Notes under the pieces: model-generated
What the model was told of the DNA's origin: nothing
Databases searched by the model: none
The model's input: only the letters and a program-made list of their open reading frames with translations
Program-made: the position numbers and the translations under genes
NCBI GenBank assembly: GCA_026545765.1
Contig: CM048841.1
Span: forward strand, 8,258,145-8,322,144
Length of the DNA: 64,000 nt
Reading direction: 5' to 3'
From: Plantago major
Taxonomy: Eukaryota > Streptophyta > Magnoliopsida > Lamiales > Plantaginaceae
Shown here: positions 32,618 through 45,141 of the stretch, in pieces
How the letters are laid out: every line of letters starts with the position of its first letter
How positions within the stretch are numbered: the first letter of the stretch is position 1

Positions 32618-35600
32618 CACTACAAGAAATCCCCCGTTTAGCGACGGACACAATCCGTCGCTAACCTAGCGACGAATCGCTAGGTTTAGCGACGGATTGG
32701 AGACGGATTGAGCGAATTCGCTCAATCCGTCGCCAAATTAGCGACGGTAACATTCCGTCGCTATTTGGCGACGGATATTTTTATCCGTCGTTATTTAGGG
32801 ACGGATATTATATCCGTCCCTAAATAAGTTGACCAAAATTAAAAAAAAAAAATCGATTTTAGTGACGGATAGGCTATAGCGATCCGTCGCTAAAATGAAT
32901 ATAGAATCGGGGCAAAACCCCTTTTCTTCTCCATTTTCGTTTATGCTTCTTCTTTCTTCGTCCTTTCCTTCATTTCGCGATTTCCAATTTCCGGCCAAAA
33001 CTCCGCCATTCCGGCCAATTTTGGAGTCTTCTCGAAGCTCGTGGGACAAGGAGCTCGGGTGGTCAATCAATTTCATCCTTTTTCAGGTTAATCGAAGGTA
33101 TTTTGGCTAAAACCCTTACTTTGCCAAATTTGGGGATTTTGTTAATTTCGATTAATTTGAGCAATTGCATGTTTATTGTAAGTATGTAGTAGTTAGTTTA
33201 TCTTATATTACGTAGTATGTTACATTTGAGATGTGCAATTGATATATTAATTGTGAATTTGGATTTTTAGTATAATGTTAGAATGTTTGTAAGTATGTAG
33301 GGCTTTTAATTTGATATTGGTGGGAGATGTAGTAGGATGAGGAAGATTTAGTTGAGTGTTTTGAAACCCTTACTTGTTGACAAATTTGGGAATTTTGTTA
33401 ATTTCGACTAATTTGATCAATCGTCGATCAAACAGCGAGAAAGCCTGTACATGATGATGATGATGAGTTCATAGACCTGCATGAAGACCAATTTATAAAC
33501 TTAACAATAGTCGAGGAGGACGAGGGTATGTGTTTATTGTATGCTTAGTTGTTATGTGTATATATGCTTAGTTGTTGATTATCCCAACTTTTTGTGCTTT
33601 AATATATGTCAAATGTATATGTTTTACATGCATATTCATGTATTCTTTACTAACACATTATTTCCTGCAATTTCTTATATGCTCTTGCAGATGCCACGCC
33701 AAAGGAAGTCCACATACCTTCCTCCCGGGTGTAGGGTACTAGGGGGAGTCCATCGGGTTACAGTGCGGGCGACACAAATGAGTGGAGCTACTAGTCCTCT
33801 GGTCGGATATGATATTGGTGGGAGCAGCAGCCAGTCTGAGGTTCCAGGGACTCCACCGGGCTCTACGTCACATGCGCCTAGTGACTACCCCTCTGACGGG
33901 TGTCCCTATTTCACGTTGACTGACGATGCTACATTTCAGGGGAAGCCGGTGCTGTTCCCCAACGGCAAGAACAAGTAAGTATTATGCATTTGTAGAACAT
34001 ACACTTAAGATAAATATATGTTACATGATTTTACTAATGAATATTCGTTTCTTGTTTGTCTCATTGATAATGTGTTTGGCCATAGCACGCTTCGGATAAA
34101 CTCGGCAAAATCTTTAGGGGCAGGAGGGAGATGCCGGGACATGGAGGCGAGAAGTGAACAAACATCTCGGGCCGGATGAAGCACTTTTACTTTGATGAGT
34201 TGCGGGTAAGCTTAAATGTTACAATGAATGCTTTATTTGTTCTTTTAATCGTTGTGTTAATGTGTGTGGTATGTTAGCCACTATATCTGTGAGTAGTATG
34301 TTAGCCACTGAACTTGGGTGATATGTTAGTCACCATTGTGTTTGTCAATTTTAGGACAATTTGAGTGGTATGTTAGCCACTAAGCTTGGTTTGATATGTT
34401 AGTCACCATTCATGAATTTGTTGTGTCATTTGAGTGGTATGTTAGCCACTAAACCTGGGTGATATGTTGGTGTTTATTCATGAACTTATTGCACACAATT
34501 TGAGTCATATGTTAGCCACTAAACTTGGTGTTATATTTAAATTGTTATCTTTCTTTAAACTTGTGTAATTTTTACTCTGAATGGAATTATTGTAGAAAGA
34601 CTACTACATTCCCAATGCCCTGGTGTCCCAGTTGTACTCTGTTTTCGAGACTTTAGGATCAGACATCTATAGGAAAAATGGTTTACAAAATGAAGGAGAC
34701 ACGTAGACAAGCAACTTGGGTGGAGGATGAGGAGTGGGCACTTTGGGAGGAATACTGGAAGGATCACTTTGTCCAGCATCAAGCTTACAAAAACAGACAA
34801 AACCGTTTGACTGAGCCGCGAGACGGTACGGGCACTGCCAGACATCACTATGGGTCGCGAGCTGTTGTTACAGATCACGTGATGGAGGTTAGTAAATATG
34901 TTGTTTTTGACTTGGAATATGATACATAACATATTTTTTGCTTTCATTTCAATCAACTAACTACTTGTTTGCACATATGTTTTTTAGGCCAATAGAGGAC
35001 AGCCGAAGAGTGATCTATACCACTTCAAGAAGGATAAGCTGAAGAATGGCATTTGGACTGACGTGAGGGATGATCGTATTGCTGTACGTTTCTTTCTTAA
35101 GGTTAACATTTGTATTTGTGTATTTTCAAGTGATTCCTAAAATTGCATCTCATGTCGTATGCACTTTACTATTGCAAAGTGAGGTGGAGAGGAGGATGGA
35201 TGAGAGGATGATCGACGGTCATGAGCTGTCAATTGAAGAGCAAGACCAGATCTTCTTTGATGTCAACCCAGTGGACAGCAAAGGTCGAACATATGGATTG
35301 GGAAGTTTGGGCCCTTCTATGAATTCTAGTAGCTTTTCAGTGTCCCAGGGAGGATCACGATCTAATCTCTTCACACATGACCAGGTTCAAGAGATGATGA
35401 CTCCTCTCCACGAGGAAATAGCTGCGACCAAGGCAGCTTACCAACAAGTGCTTGAGGAACAGGCTCGTATGGCTCAGCGGATGGACACTTTGACCCAGAT
35501 GTTCAGCACTTCTTCCCAGTACCACCCACCGCCTTCTCCCCATTCTTAGTTACATCAGACTTGTGTTGTTTATGCTACATACTTTGACACTATCGCATTC

Positions 35601-36180
35601 TTAGTTACATTAGACTTCGGTATGAATAATTTATATTCGTCGAATATTTGATAATGTAATTTATCTACGTTTGGATATTTAATGCAATTTAATTGTTTCG
35701 GGTATATTATGTATGATTATATTATGTGAAAAAACAGGTGAAATGTGAAACATGAATTTAAAATACAATTTTTTTTTAAACAGTAAATTTAGCGACGGAA
35801 ATAATTCCGTCGCTAAATTCACGCATTAAGGCGAATTAGCCCATGGAATTTAGCGACGGAAATATTTCCGTCGCTAAATTCCGCACGAATTAAGGGCGAA
35901 TTAGTTACGGAATTTAGCGACGGATTACTATCCGTCGCTAAATTCCGTAACTAATTGGCGACGGATAAGTAATCCGTCGCCAATTCGGACGGACTGGTCA
36001 ACGGATTATTCCGTCGCCAGTTCGTCGTTATTTGGCGACAGAATACTTATCCGTCGCCAAAAAAATTGTGACGAAAGGTTTGGGGACGGGGGAGTTATCC
36101 GTCACTACGGATTTAGCGACGGATCAGTCCTGTTTTAGCGACGGATAGTTCCGTCGCTAAAACAAGATATTTTTGTAGTG
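32618..36180 (+). mobile_element. CACTA (En/Spm) transposon, non-autonomous
   Basis: Begins CACTACAAGAAATCCC and ends TATTTTTGTAGTG, the inverted CACTA termini. Both ends carry arrays of the sub-terminal motif AGCGACGGA and its complement TCCGTCGCT (32640-32900 and 35788-36165), which bind transposase in this superfamily. The only gene is the accessory Ptta/En-Spm-type one; no TNP2-type transposase is present. The expected 3-bp target duplication is not exact (TTT left, AAT right). Confidence 0.88.
33691..35549 (+). pseudogene. CACTA accessory gene (Ptta/En-Spm plant transposase type)
   Basis: Accessory DNA-binding protein gene of CACTA elements. The first exon starts at ATG 33691 just after an acceptor-like TTGCAG and reads MPRQRKSTYLPPGCRVLGG, ending near a GTAAGT donor at 33975. 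Later exons: 34684-34887 (TWVEDEEWALWEEYWKDHF, KNRQNRLTEP, donor GTTAGT), 34988-35083 (ANRGQPKSDLYHFKKDKL) and 35184-35549 (VERRMDERMIDGHEL, then a coiled-coil-like tail EEIAATKAAYQQVLEEQ). The exon near 34086-34206 is out of frame, so the gene is probably broken. Assignment to the Ptta/En-Spm family rests on layout and the W/E-rich block. Confidence 0.65.
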
Positions 36181-36897
36181 AATTTACACGATTAGGTTGG
36201 ATAAAGCTCTGTAAAATTCGAAAACTTGTCTTCCCAATAGGTACTTGCCACATGTCCATTGGAGTAGAATTGTTGTGTCAATGATGTGGCCGGCCTAGGT
36301 GGGGACCCACCCTCGGTAGTTGATCTTATCCGGGTTCGATCTCCCTTTTTTTCCGATAATTTCTCATGGAGATTAATGAAGAAACCAAGAGGTAAGCAAA
36401 TTTTAAATCACCGAGAATCAATCTCAAACAAGTGACTCATAAACTAATAAAGCCACTCTCAACCTAGATCACGTAATTCGCACATAACTGGCCACGCTTT
36501 ACATCTTGATAGCACTCTGACGAACACAGAGTGCAAATCGCGCTCTAAGAATCGTGAAGATGAAGATCAATCAACATCATTTCAAGTTGTGAATTGCCAT
36601 GTTTTTGGTAAATTTTTATTCTTATGACTTATCCCTTTATTTCCTCCTTCTCCAAGTCCAACAGGTTTTGATTCAACACACATTGAGAGAAATTCTGGAA
36701 AAACAAGAGAAGGGAGAAGAAGAATGATATAGTATATACTTAGGCCTATGGATGTTGAAGGAGATGGCAGCACAACCAACACCGATGTGATAATTGCTTC
36801 AAAACGGATTAATTAGATTTGAAGATCGAGAGCAGATCCGAGTAAAAGAACTAAGAAAGTTAAAATATACTATAAGATTATCTTTCTTCAAATAAGC
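36181..36897. other. Unannotated spacer
   Basis: No coding or element ends recognised. A B-box-like GGGTTCGATCTCC occurs at 36332-36344, without a matching A box. Confidence 0.4.
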
Positions 36898-37080
36898 TAA
36901 TGAGGCCTAGCTCATTTGTTTAGACGTTATGGGTTCGATTCTCGTCGAAAGCGGATTTGTGTTATAGTGTATGCTAGCTTTAATAGATTGAGTGATGACT
37001 TTGTAATGATTGTTATACGAATGATAGATATATGAGTAGATTTGATGTAATATGATTGTAATAGCGATATTCTAAAAAAA
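36898..37080 (+). mobile_element. SINE-like element with tRNA-like head
   Basis: An A-box-like TAGCTCATTTG (36908-36918) and a B-box GGGTTCGATTC (36931-36941) are followed by a tRNA-unrelated body and an A-rich tail (from about 37071). The spacing between the boxes is shorter than in a real tRNA, so the head is deleted or diverged. Confidence 0.4.
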
Positions 37081-37146
37081 ATATTTCTCAAAAAAAATAT
37101 TTTTGCTGGGAGAAGAAAGCCTTTAGGGTATTGTTTTTATGGTCCA

Positions 37147-37252
37147 AGCTTTAATAGATTGAGTGACAACTTTGTAATGATTACTATACAAATGATAGAT
37201 ATATAAGTAGATTTTATGTAATATGACTGTAATAGTAATATTTAAAAAAAAA
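37147..37252 (+). repeat. Second copy of the SINE-like body
   Basis: Repeats the body of the upstream unit (AGCTTTAATAGATTGAGTGA, AATGATAGATATAT, GTAATATGA) and ends in 14 A. Both copies are followed by TAGGAGAAGAAAGCCTT or GGGAGAAGAAAGCCTT, so the pair probably arose by local duplication including the downstream flank. Confidence 0.65.
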
Positions 37253-37745
37253 AAAAACATCGTACTAGGAGAAGAAAGCCTTAATTCATGCTAAGGTTGA
37301 GAAGGATTAGTATGGGCTTGGGCTATAGGGTATTGGACTTGCATTGCTTTTATGGTCCAAGATCTTTAAATTAGCAAATTTTAATACTAGTACCATGAAG
37401 CATTTAGGTAAATAGCTAGGTGTAAATTAAAAATTAAATAGTGGATTGTCAAGGTGACAACCAACAAATACGATGTGGGAATCAAATAGATCGATGATGG
37501 CCATGTACAATCCAGTTAATATTCGAAACGCGCCTTAATCAGTTCGTGGATCTCGATGATACAATTCGTTCGGACCCATAGGTTAGGAATAAGATTTTGT
37601 CTGACTGACACGTGCTGCTCTTTTGTGTCGGTTCCATTTTACTAGTTTCTGTACTTTCTACTCATTTTCATTCATAACTCTACCACTTTACTCAAAAGCC
37701 CCTCCACTCCTTGTTCAATCCTTCTCTTTTCATGCTAAAAATAAA
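37253..37745. other. Unannotated spacer
   Basis: No coding frame, RNA or element termini recognised. Confidence 0.4.
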
Positions 37746-37942
37746 AGAGTCCGTACTATCCCGACACATTAGAGAGTCATGAAAGTCCTTTATAACAGAT
37801 AGACATAGACAATTTACTCTAAAAATTAAACAATTTGAATTTTTCGCAGGTCGACCCGCGATTGTTTTTTAAAAAACCTTACTCAACTCATCAATGTTCA
37901 TCCAAATCAAAATATGTTGATTTTTACATCAAATTGTCTAGG
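37746..37942 (-). mobile_element. Fragment of the same Mutator-like family as 15653-18309
   Basis: Starts AGAGTCCGT like the inverted right end of the element at 15653-18309. It contains blocks matching its reverse complement: GGTCGACCCGC, TCATCAATGTTCATCCAAATC and TTTTTACATCAAATTGTCTAG. It stops at CTAGG|TGTTGG because the reverse-strand copia LTR inserted there. The other half must lie beyond the right edge of the window. Confidence 0.75.
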
Positions 37943-39549
37943 TGTTGGTCCAGATAACGGCAAAGTAAAAGACTTTGTGGGGGGGGGGGGGGTGAATAGT
38001 CTTTTACAACTTTTGTCGATAAACACAATTTCTCATATATCTGTGAAGATATCTGATACTTAATTTCAGAGAGCAGAAGACTTTCTTGTAACAAGTGCAC
38101 GTGCTCAGTAAGATATAATGTGTTTAAATACTTAGCAGGATAAAGAGAACGATAAGTAAATTGCTGAAAGTAAATAACACGTCTTTTATAGTGGTATCTG
38201 AAGGTGGCGTAATCCTTCAACTAATCCACTTCGGCCTTTCTCAGACTTGGAATCCACTAAGACAGATAATTGAGTTCACCTTACAAATATCTTCTCTCGA
38301 TTCCTAAATACACTAGGCTCCCAACCAAGTGTTTCCCCTGAGTTATTCCCTGCCTCCCAGCCAAGTACTTCCTATATATACTCAGAAACCTTTGAGTTGT
38401 TCCTTAGTTTCCCAAACTAAGTACTTCTTATACTCAGTAACCTTGGAGTTATTCATTAGTTTCCCAAACTAAATACTTCATGTACTCCACGCCGTTTAAG
38501 GTATTGGTTATGATGGTTTGTCAGGTGAGTAGTCTTACTAACTTTTCAGTTATTTGGGAATACTCTTATAGAACAAGAATTACTTAACACACTTCACAAT
38601 GTGTGGTGATATGTTCTTTACTGACCCAAGTCTATGTTAAATGTTCTGGAGAATGAAACTCAGATACTTGATCTTTTTATTCAACTCCTTCACAGATAGC
38701 AATGCTTGTTAAGTATCAGGACACTTAGAACTTTCGTGCTACTTAGAATTCAAGAGTTTAGTCGCAACTGTAAGCCAAAGAGTAAGTAGGTTGAAGGCTT
38801 GTATGCTTGAATGAATAAGTTCGTTATGTGTGTAAGTTCAAAGTGTATTTCAAGCATTCTAAGTGGTGATATTTATAGTTGAATTTGAGGCCGTTTGAAT
38901 AGTATCTGTTAGGCTCAATTCAAATTCAAACTATTGATATCTGAAAATAGTACTGCAGAAGACGTTGTCTCTTTTCAGAGATTTCCTCTTTTGTTCAGAT
39001 GTCTCTGTCTGCGCATTTATTGCATTGTACTATTTTTGTCCTGTAGTGCCAACGGAACTATGCACGCTTTCTGAAGCATTGCATGTCCCTTTCCAAAGAC
39101 CTTCACATCTTCAGATACCTATTGAAACATTGTTTTCCAGAAATATAGTTTTATCCAGGGTATCTGAGTGTAGGTTTCTGTGGGCACTTTTCCTCGTTCA
39201 GAAACCTTGTGTTCTCAGATATCTTTTGCAAAACTTTTTTATTGAGAAACACTTGTTTCTTTAAGAAATCTGGACATAGGTATCTGATGAGACCAATTTC
39301 CTTTGTCTTAAGCAATCTTGTGCAGTCTTCAAATCTTCAAATTTGTTGAACTCTCCTGCCGGATGCCTTCTTCAAAGATATAAAAATTACATTCAGAGAC
39401 CTAACATCATATACAAGATTTGCTAGACTAACATACTTAGTGATTTTCCTCTTTTATAGTGTTCAAGTGAACCAAGAGTACTAACCACCTTTCTGAGCTA
39501 AGATAAGTCATTAGGTTGCTGATCAAAGTCTAAACAGATATTCCTAACA
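37943..39549 (-). repeat. 3' LTR of the reverse-strand copia-like element
   Basis: 1607 bp. The minus strand runs TGTTAGGAATATCTG to TTATCTGGACCAACA. It contains a run of 14 G on the + strand (37979-37992) close to its end. The adjacent minus-strand purine tract marks it as the 3' LTR rather than the 5' one. Confidence 0.75.
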
Positions 39550-39960
39550 AATTTCCCCATTTTTGATCAGTCAACGATAACTATCTTTAAAACCTATTAC
39601 AACTTGAAAGAGGGAACAATCCAACACTTAATCATTTCTTATGATCTTTTCAATTCATCTAATTAAGTGCAGAAAGCAAACATCAACCAAATCACAAGTT
39701 GTGATCTTTGCTGACAAGTTATCTTTTTATAGATTGATATCTGAGAGTAGGTTCATCAGATATGTTACACAGAGAGTTCACAGATAACTTGATAAATAAA
39801 TCACATTACAGCTCAGTCAGCAAGATACAAAAAAAAAAAAAAAAAAAACAAACTTAGTTAAATTAGAACAACAGGAGTAACCAAGCTCCAAGTAAACATT
39901 CTAATTTACTAGTCTTCAAGTCTTCAAAATCTTCAAGTCTTCAATCAGAAGATCTATGGA
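39550..39960 (-). other. Purine tract and 3' untranslated region of the copia-like element
   Basis: Non-coding between the stop of the long reading frame (39961) and the LTR. Holds the polypurine tract next to the LTR and an A run at 39829-39848. Confidence 0.55.
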
Positions 39961-42090
39961 TCAGTTAGCAAATTCCCTATCCCCAAATCTTTTGATATCA
40001 TCTGAGTAGTCGTAGAGCAAGGTCCTGACTATCATCTCAGTGTTTCTGGCAAATCCACAAACATCCTTGTAGGTTTTGGTGGGATTCTTCTTGGCAAAGT
40101 GTTTAACCCACATATACTTTCCCCATTTTCAGGCATGCTCAATTCTGATATCTGATAGCTTGAAGTATTCATATATGATCCTCAGATATCTTATGTCACC
40201 CTTGTATTGCTCTTTAGTCATGTAAAAAGACTCATAGGGTTCCACAACAAGTCTTGCTCTTGTGCCTGTTTCAGTGATGTTGGGAATTTTGTGCACATCA
40301 TCTGGCTTTCCATAAGGACAATCATCAGAGAGGTCCTTCTTCATGGCTTCTATTCTCTTGATTACTTCAAAATCCAACCAGGCTTTGATGTGGTTGGTGT
40401 TAATCAAGACTGGCTTGTCTTTTCTCCATGCCATGAGTTGTTTATGGATTGGTTCTAGAAAATTTTCATTTACCAGTAAGTGTTTGAGTTCCAGAATCCA
40501 GTAACCATTCTTCTGATTAATGCACCTGTAGACAGAGGAGTCATTGTTGGTCTTCACATACTCTATCTTGGCTTCTTCAGGCCTGAGTGGTAGTTGAATT
40601 TTTCTTTGTTCAGCTCTCAGCCTGTTCCTCCTTTGTCTTGAATTCTCCCTTGGGGGATTGTTTGAAGAACCACCCTGGATAGACTTGGTATTTCCAGAGG
40701 GTGTTTTAGCTGCTAAAGGCTTTGCAGCTATGGACTCATATAGGCTATCATCCCTTTTCCTTTTTCTATGAAGAGGAGCTTCATCTTCATCAGTCCTTCA
40801 TCATCATCATCATCATCAAGATCAATTTTTGTGGGATTTTGCAGCTTTCTTCATTGCCCTGGGATTTGATTTGTCCTTCTTCTTCTCCAGAAGACTCATT
40901 AACCCCTTTCATTTGTCTTCTCCTTGGAGCCTTGGTACCCCTTGGAGGTTTCTGTGCCCTGGCCCTTGTTGTCATTCCTTTTTCAGGAAGTTGCTGAGTA
41001 GTGGTCACTATCTGTAAAGCAGTCTGACTGGAGGAGTGCTCATTTATTCTGAGAGGTGGTTGTTCAGATTTTCTTTTGTTTCCTCTTCCTCTCTGAGCGC
41101 CTTGAGATCCTCCCCCCTAGTCATTGTTGACTGACTTAGAATCACAAAAGATTCTGAGAGGGAGTCAAAGTTGCCTTGCAGATAGTTGTAAGAAGCAACC
41201 AACTTTTCCATATCAGCCTTGAGCTCCTGATTTTGTTTGATAAGACCATTGTCCTTATCAGTGAGCTCTGCTAGTGGACCTTGAATAACATCTGCTTTTC
41301 CAGCAACATAGCTAGCTTCTTCAAAAGCTTTTGCAGCCAAATTTTGGTCATCATCCCTAACCATGCCTAGGTCTTTCTGAGCAATGACCAGACTGGTTGT
41401 TCTCTGAGTGATGAGCTCAGTGAATTTCTTCATCTTTGCAGGGACTGATGCAATGGCGGCTTCATTATGAGAAGATAACTCCTTGTTCAATTTAGCCAGT
41501 ACTTGATATATGTTCAAGTATTCATTGGAGTTGATATTTGGCAGTTTGTTGAAGATTTCAGGAGCAATCAGCTTCCTTTTCAAATGAGACACCACCAAGT
41601 GCTCATTTCGGTGTTCTGCCAATTTCTTCTCTTCTTCATCATCTGAGTCATCATCCCAGTGATCTTCATCCTCTTGGGCATTTTCATCAATATTTTCTAG
41701 CCCAACAACCATCTCAGAGATGGGCTTCTTTCCTTTCAGTGAGGAGGATGGTGCTTCTTTTGGTAATGCAGCCTTAGCATCATGCTTGTCTTCAGATACT
41801 TGCTCAGTATCTAATTCCTCAGCAATTGCCACAGCAAGCTGGAGTTCTTCCATTTCAGCATAAGCTTCCATTTCCTTGATTGTTTGATCTTCAATCTTTT
41901 GGAGCTTTGCTTTGGATTCAGCTATCTTTTCTTCCAGTTGAAGATTTAGCTGTTGTTCTTCCTCCAACAATTGTTTGAGTTGAGCAACTCTGGTTTGTGC
42001 ATTCAATATCTTCTGAGTGTTGTCTTCAGAGTGCTCAACTACTTGTTCAATACTTTCTTTTTGTTGGGGAGATGGAGGAGGGGAATTTTG

Positions 42091-44143
42091 TGTCACGCCC
42101 CTGATCTTTTTCACCTCATAAGCATGTTTAAATATATTTTTAAGCAAATTTTAATATTTTGATATGTGTTACACACGTGGCATTATTTGTGAAAAAGTGA
42201 ATTGATATTATGTGATCGTAATTGAATTCTAATTGTTATCGTTGTTTTATATAGTTTTGGGCCCGGCTTGTTACTAGTTTTGTGTTTCACCGTTTTATAT
42301 CCAAACGAGGGCGTATGAAAGAACGGACACCGTAATATGAACCGTATGAATTTATAGTATTTGTTTAGTGGACCTTTTCGACTTTCAGGTCGTATTTGTG
42401 AAACCCGAAATAAGCAGGCTGGTGTAAATATTTTGAAAATTAAAATAATATATAAACTACATTTGATAATCTTGTTTGAGTCACCGCCACACCGCCTCAT
42501 TCCTTTTGCCTGCTAATGACATTTGTTTTATTTTGTTATGAGATTAGTCATTCATTGGACGTATCACGTCTCACCCACTCAATCCACCGCCATATTCATT
42601 GACAAAACATATTTGCTTCTTGCCAAGTCTTATCCCGGGGGAAAATCACATTGGCACACACTACTTATTCACGCTATTCACTGGACAGGTTTTGATATAA
42701 TTACTTCTATTAACATTTCATTTGTCTAGCACTTGATCATTATCACGCTACACGTATATCATTCCTTCCTCACGAAATCAGATACACCAATTACACACAC
42801 CTACCATCAATACTTTATAATCAGCACTTGCAAGTAAAATCAATTAGGATGATTAATTATATGACTTCGTAGAGGATAGTGAATCGACCTTATGATATTC
42901 GGAGTTATGTCAGGGTGGTTTATGGCGAAAAGATTGTACTGTTACTGCTAGTAGCACGTTGGACGGTGAACTGTAAGTGTATTTAGTAACTCGTTATTTA
43001 GTATCTTTGTAAGTAATTTCGGTAACTTGTTGTTTGGCAAATATGTGTAACTTGATATTATTGCTATGATGCTAGCGTACGAGCAATGTAGATGTGAATT
43101 ATATGGTTCAAGTCGTCGTTATGAAATTTGAAAGTATACTGTGTTGTGCTATGTATGTGAAATGTTATGTTCTGAAAATGATGTAAAGCTAAAACTGATT
43201 GGCTGATGATATGTATCAATTGTTCCCATGTACGGATGGGACATGTGTGTTGCTGAATTGTTCCCATGTACGGATGGGATATGTACTGCCGTCTGAAAAT
43301 ATAATTGTTCTCTGATAAAGTTTTAGCCGAATATATATATATATATATATATATATTATGTGATTGCATTCATAAGAGATAAGAGGATTACATTATGGTC
43401 TTTGACCTTGAGTCATGTGTTTTTCAAATTGCGGATATCCAAAGACCTTGGTGGACTCAATATCCATCACTAGATGGACTCTGTATGAAATATAGAATTC
43501 CAGGTACGGCTAGAATCTATATGAAATATGAAATTCCAGGTACGGATGGACTCTGTATGACTCTGTTATCGTGATCACGAATTACTCCTGGTCGTAACAA
43601 AGCCATAGCGGACAAAGAAAATGACTAAGCACGTGCATTATTTTTATATATATGTCAATTTTGTGAACTGGCGTGTTGGAAATTGTGAAATATCTGAAGG
43701 TCATGTGTTACTGAGTGATAATGAATCTGAGTGACTCGAATTGTGGTTCTGATATATGCTTATTGTTGTTAAATGGCTTGTTGTCGGTTATTTTACTGGT
43801 TATTAAATGACTTGTTACTAATTATACTTATTGAGATCCGCAACTCATTCAAAATGCGATGATGTTTTTATAGATATTGAAGCAATGGAAGGCCTTAGTC
43901 GGAAAGGAGTTAAGACATGTATCAAGGTCGGCCGGCTGGTTTCCAATCCTTCTCCCTCAGCTCGTCATTTGCATGAAAGCACTTTTGTTCTGTGAAAGCT
44001 TATTTACTGCATAAAGCTTTTGAAAATGTATTTTGCTTGCATGCATAAGTAATTGTGGTCAAAGTAATTATGTTTAAAGTTTTCGCGCGTCTAAATTATA
44101 TTTTACTGTCGGTAATTATCTGTGAAGGTGATAGGGCGTCACA
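42091..44143 (+). mobile_element. Solo LTR (gypsy-like), TSD TTTTG
   Basis: Starts TGTCACGCCCCTGATC and ends GATAGGGCGTCACA, flanked by TTTTG at 42086-42090 and 44144-44148. It has no internal region, so it is the product of recombination between two LTRs. The style (TGTCACGCCCC start) resembles Del/Tekay or related chromovirus LTRs, but it is a different family from the LTR at 62201. A (TA)n run lies at 43327-43355, and a tandem block around TTGTTCCCATGTACGGATGGGA occurs near 43216 and 43258. It splits the long reverse-strand reading frame. Confidence 0.9.
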
Positions 44144-44243
44144 TTTTGTGAAGTCCTGTCAGTGTGCTTTTCAGCAAATGAGGTATTATTACGTTGTACA
44201 ATCCCTCCTGTCCCTGGTGCAGGGGCATCATCATCATCATCCT

Positions 44244-45086
44244 TGTTGACACGGAAATGTGTCCAATCCGTTAAGGGCGCCATAGAGCGTGTCTTAAAGC
44301 GCATCACGGCTTAACTAGCCAATTCAGTATTGGTCCGACCTCACATGGTCCGACCAAAGTGAATCGACCAGTACGCTGAAGTCACTACATCTCCACGGCT
44401 AGTCCGAGCTGGCTAAGGAAAGGACTTCCAAACCATGTGACGACAGAGATGCCTAACGGACCGTACGAGAGAATCTCGGACGCCACCATTACATTAAGAC
44501 CAAACGTATATAACAGAACCACTGAGATACTTCCGTGAGACTCTTGGCTCGGACATCCAGAGTTACCCAAGGGCAGATCAACCAAGCATGAGACGTCTCG
44601 AGGACTAACTGGACCAACAAAGTGAACAGTACTCGGAGGAAAAGACTACCCTCCCAAGCCCACTTTGCGGTATTGGACTACTGTTCACTATTGGGCTATG
44701 GGCCAAAGGGAGCATTGGTGTCCAAATCTGAATCATACACTTGGCATCATCTTATGAACCTCTTCATAAGTACATGATAACTATAAATATAGCATAAGGT
44801 CCAAGACCTTAAGGTAAGCAATATCAAAGCGACTATCCCTAAGCCTCCAGGGACATAATACCTTTCCCATTACTATTGCATTGAGAGCTATCGCCTCCTT
44901 TGAGTCTGACCTCCTTAGGATTGACTTTGGCAATCCGGGTAACCCATTCTAACCCCCCCCCCCCCACTTAGTCCTTTCAGGTGCTCTTACTCGGACAAGC
45001 CTTCTCTCGAACTTCAAGTCGGAGGTGGATCTTAGATTAGGTTACTTGCAGTAGTAGTGTTGGTGTTCGAGGTTTACCCCTCAACA
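44244..45086 (+). repeat. Tat element 5' LTR
   Basis: 843 bp. It has the TATA box CTATAAATAT at 44781-44790, a 13-C run at 44953-44965 and ends CCCCTCAACA. It differs from the 3' LTR mainly in two clusters (about 44430-44470 and 44585-44640) and is otherwise close to identical. Confidence 0.93.
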
Positions 45087-45089
45087 TTT

Positions 45090-45107
45090 TGGCGCCGTCT
45101 GTGGGAA
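45090..45107 (+). other. Tat element primer binding site
   Basis: TGGCGCCGTCTGTGGGAA starts 3 nt after the 5' LTR. The leading TGG pairs with a tRNA CCA end, and this site is typical of Tat-like plant elements. I cannot assign the tRNA with certainty. Confidence 0.7.
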
Positions 45108-45141
45108 TCTTTACAAAAAGATCTGTGTTTGTGTTGTGCTG

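Noticed and set aside
36270..36350. tRNA gene from a B-box-like motif
   Set aside because: No A box, no acceptor stem and no cloverleaf could be formed.
41044..42147. Intact host coiled-coil gene
   Set aside because: Its first codons (42147-42091) are translated from the solo LTR; the real frame continues beyond the LTR at 44144, so this is one exon of the interrupted retroelement frame.
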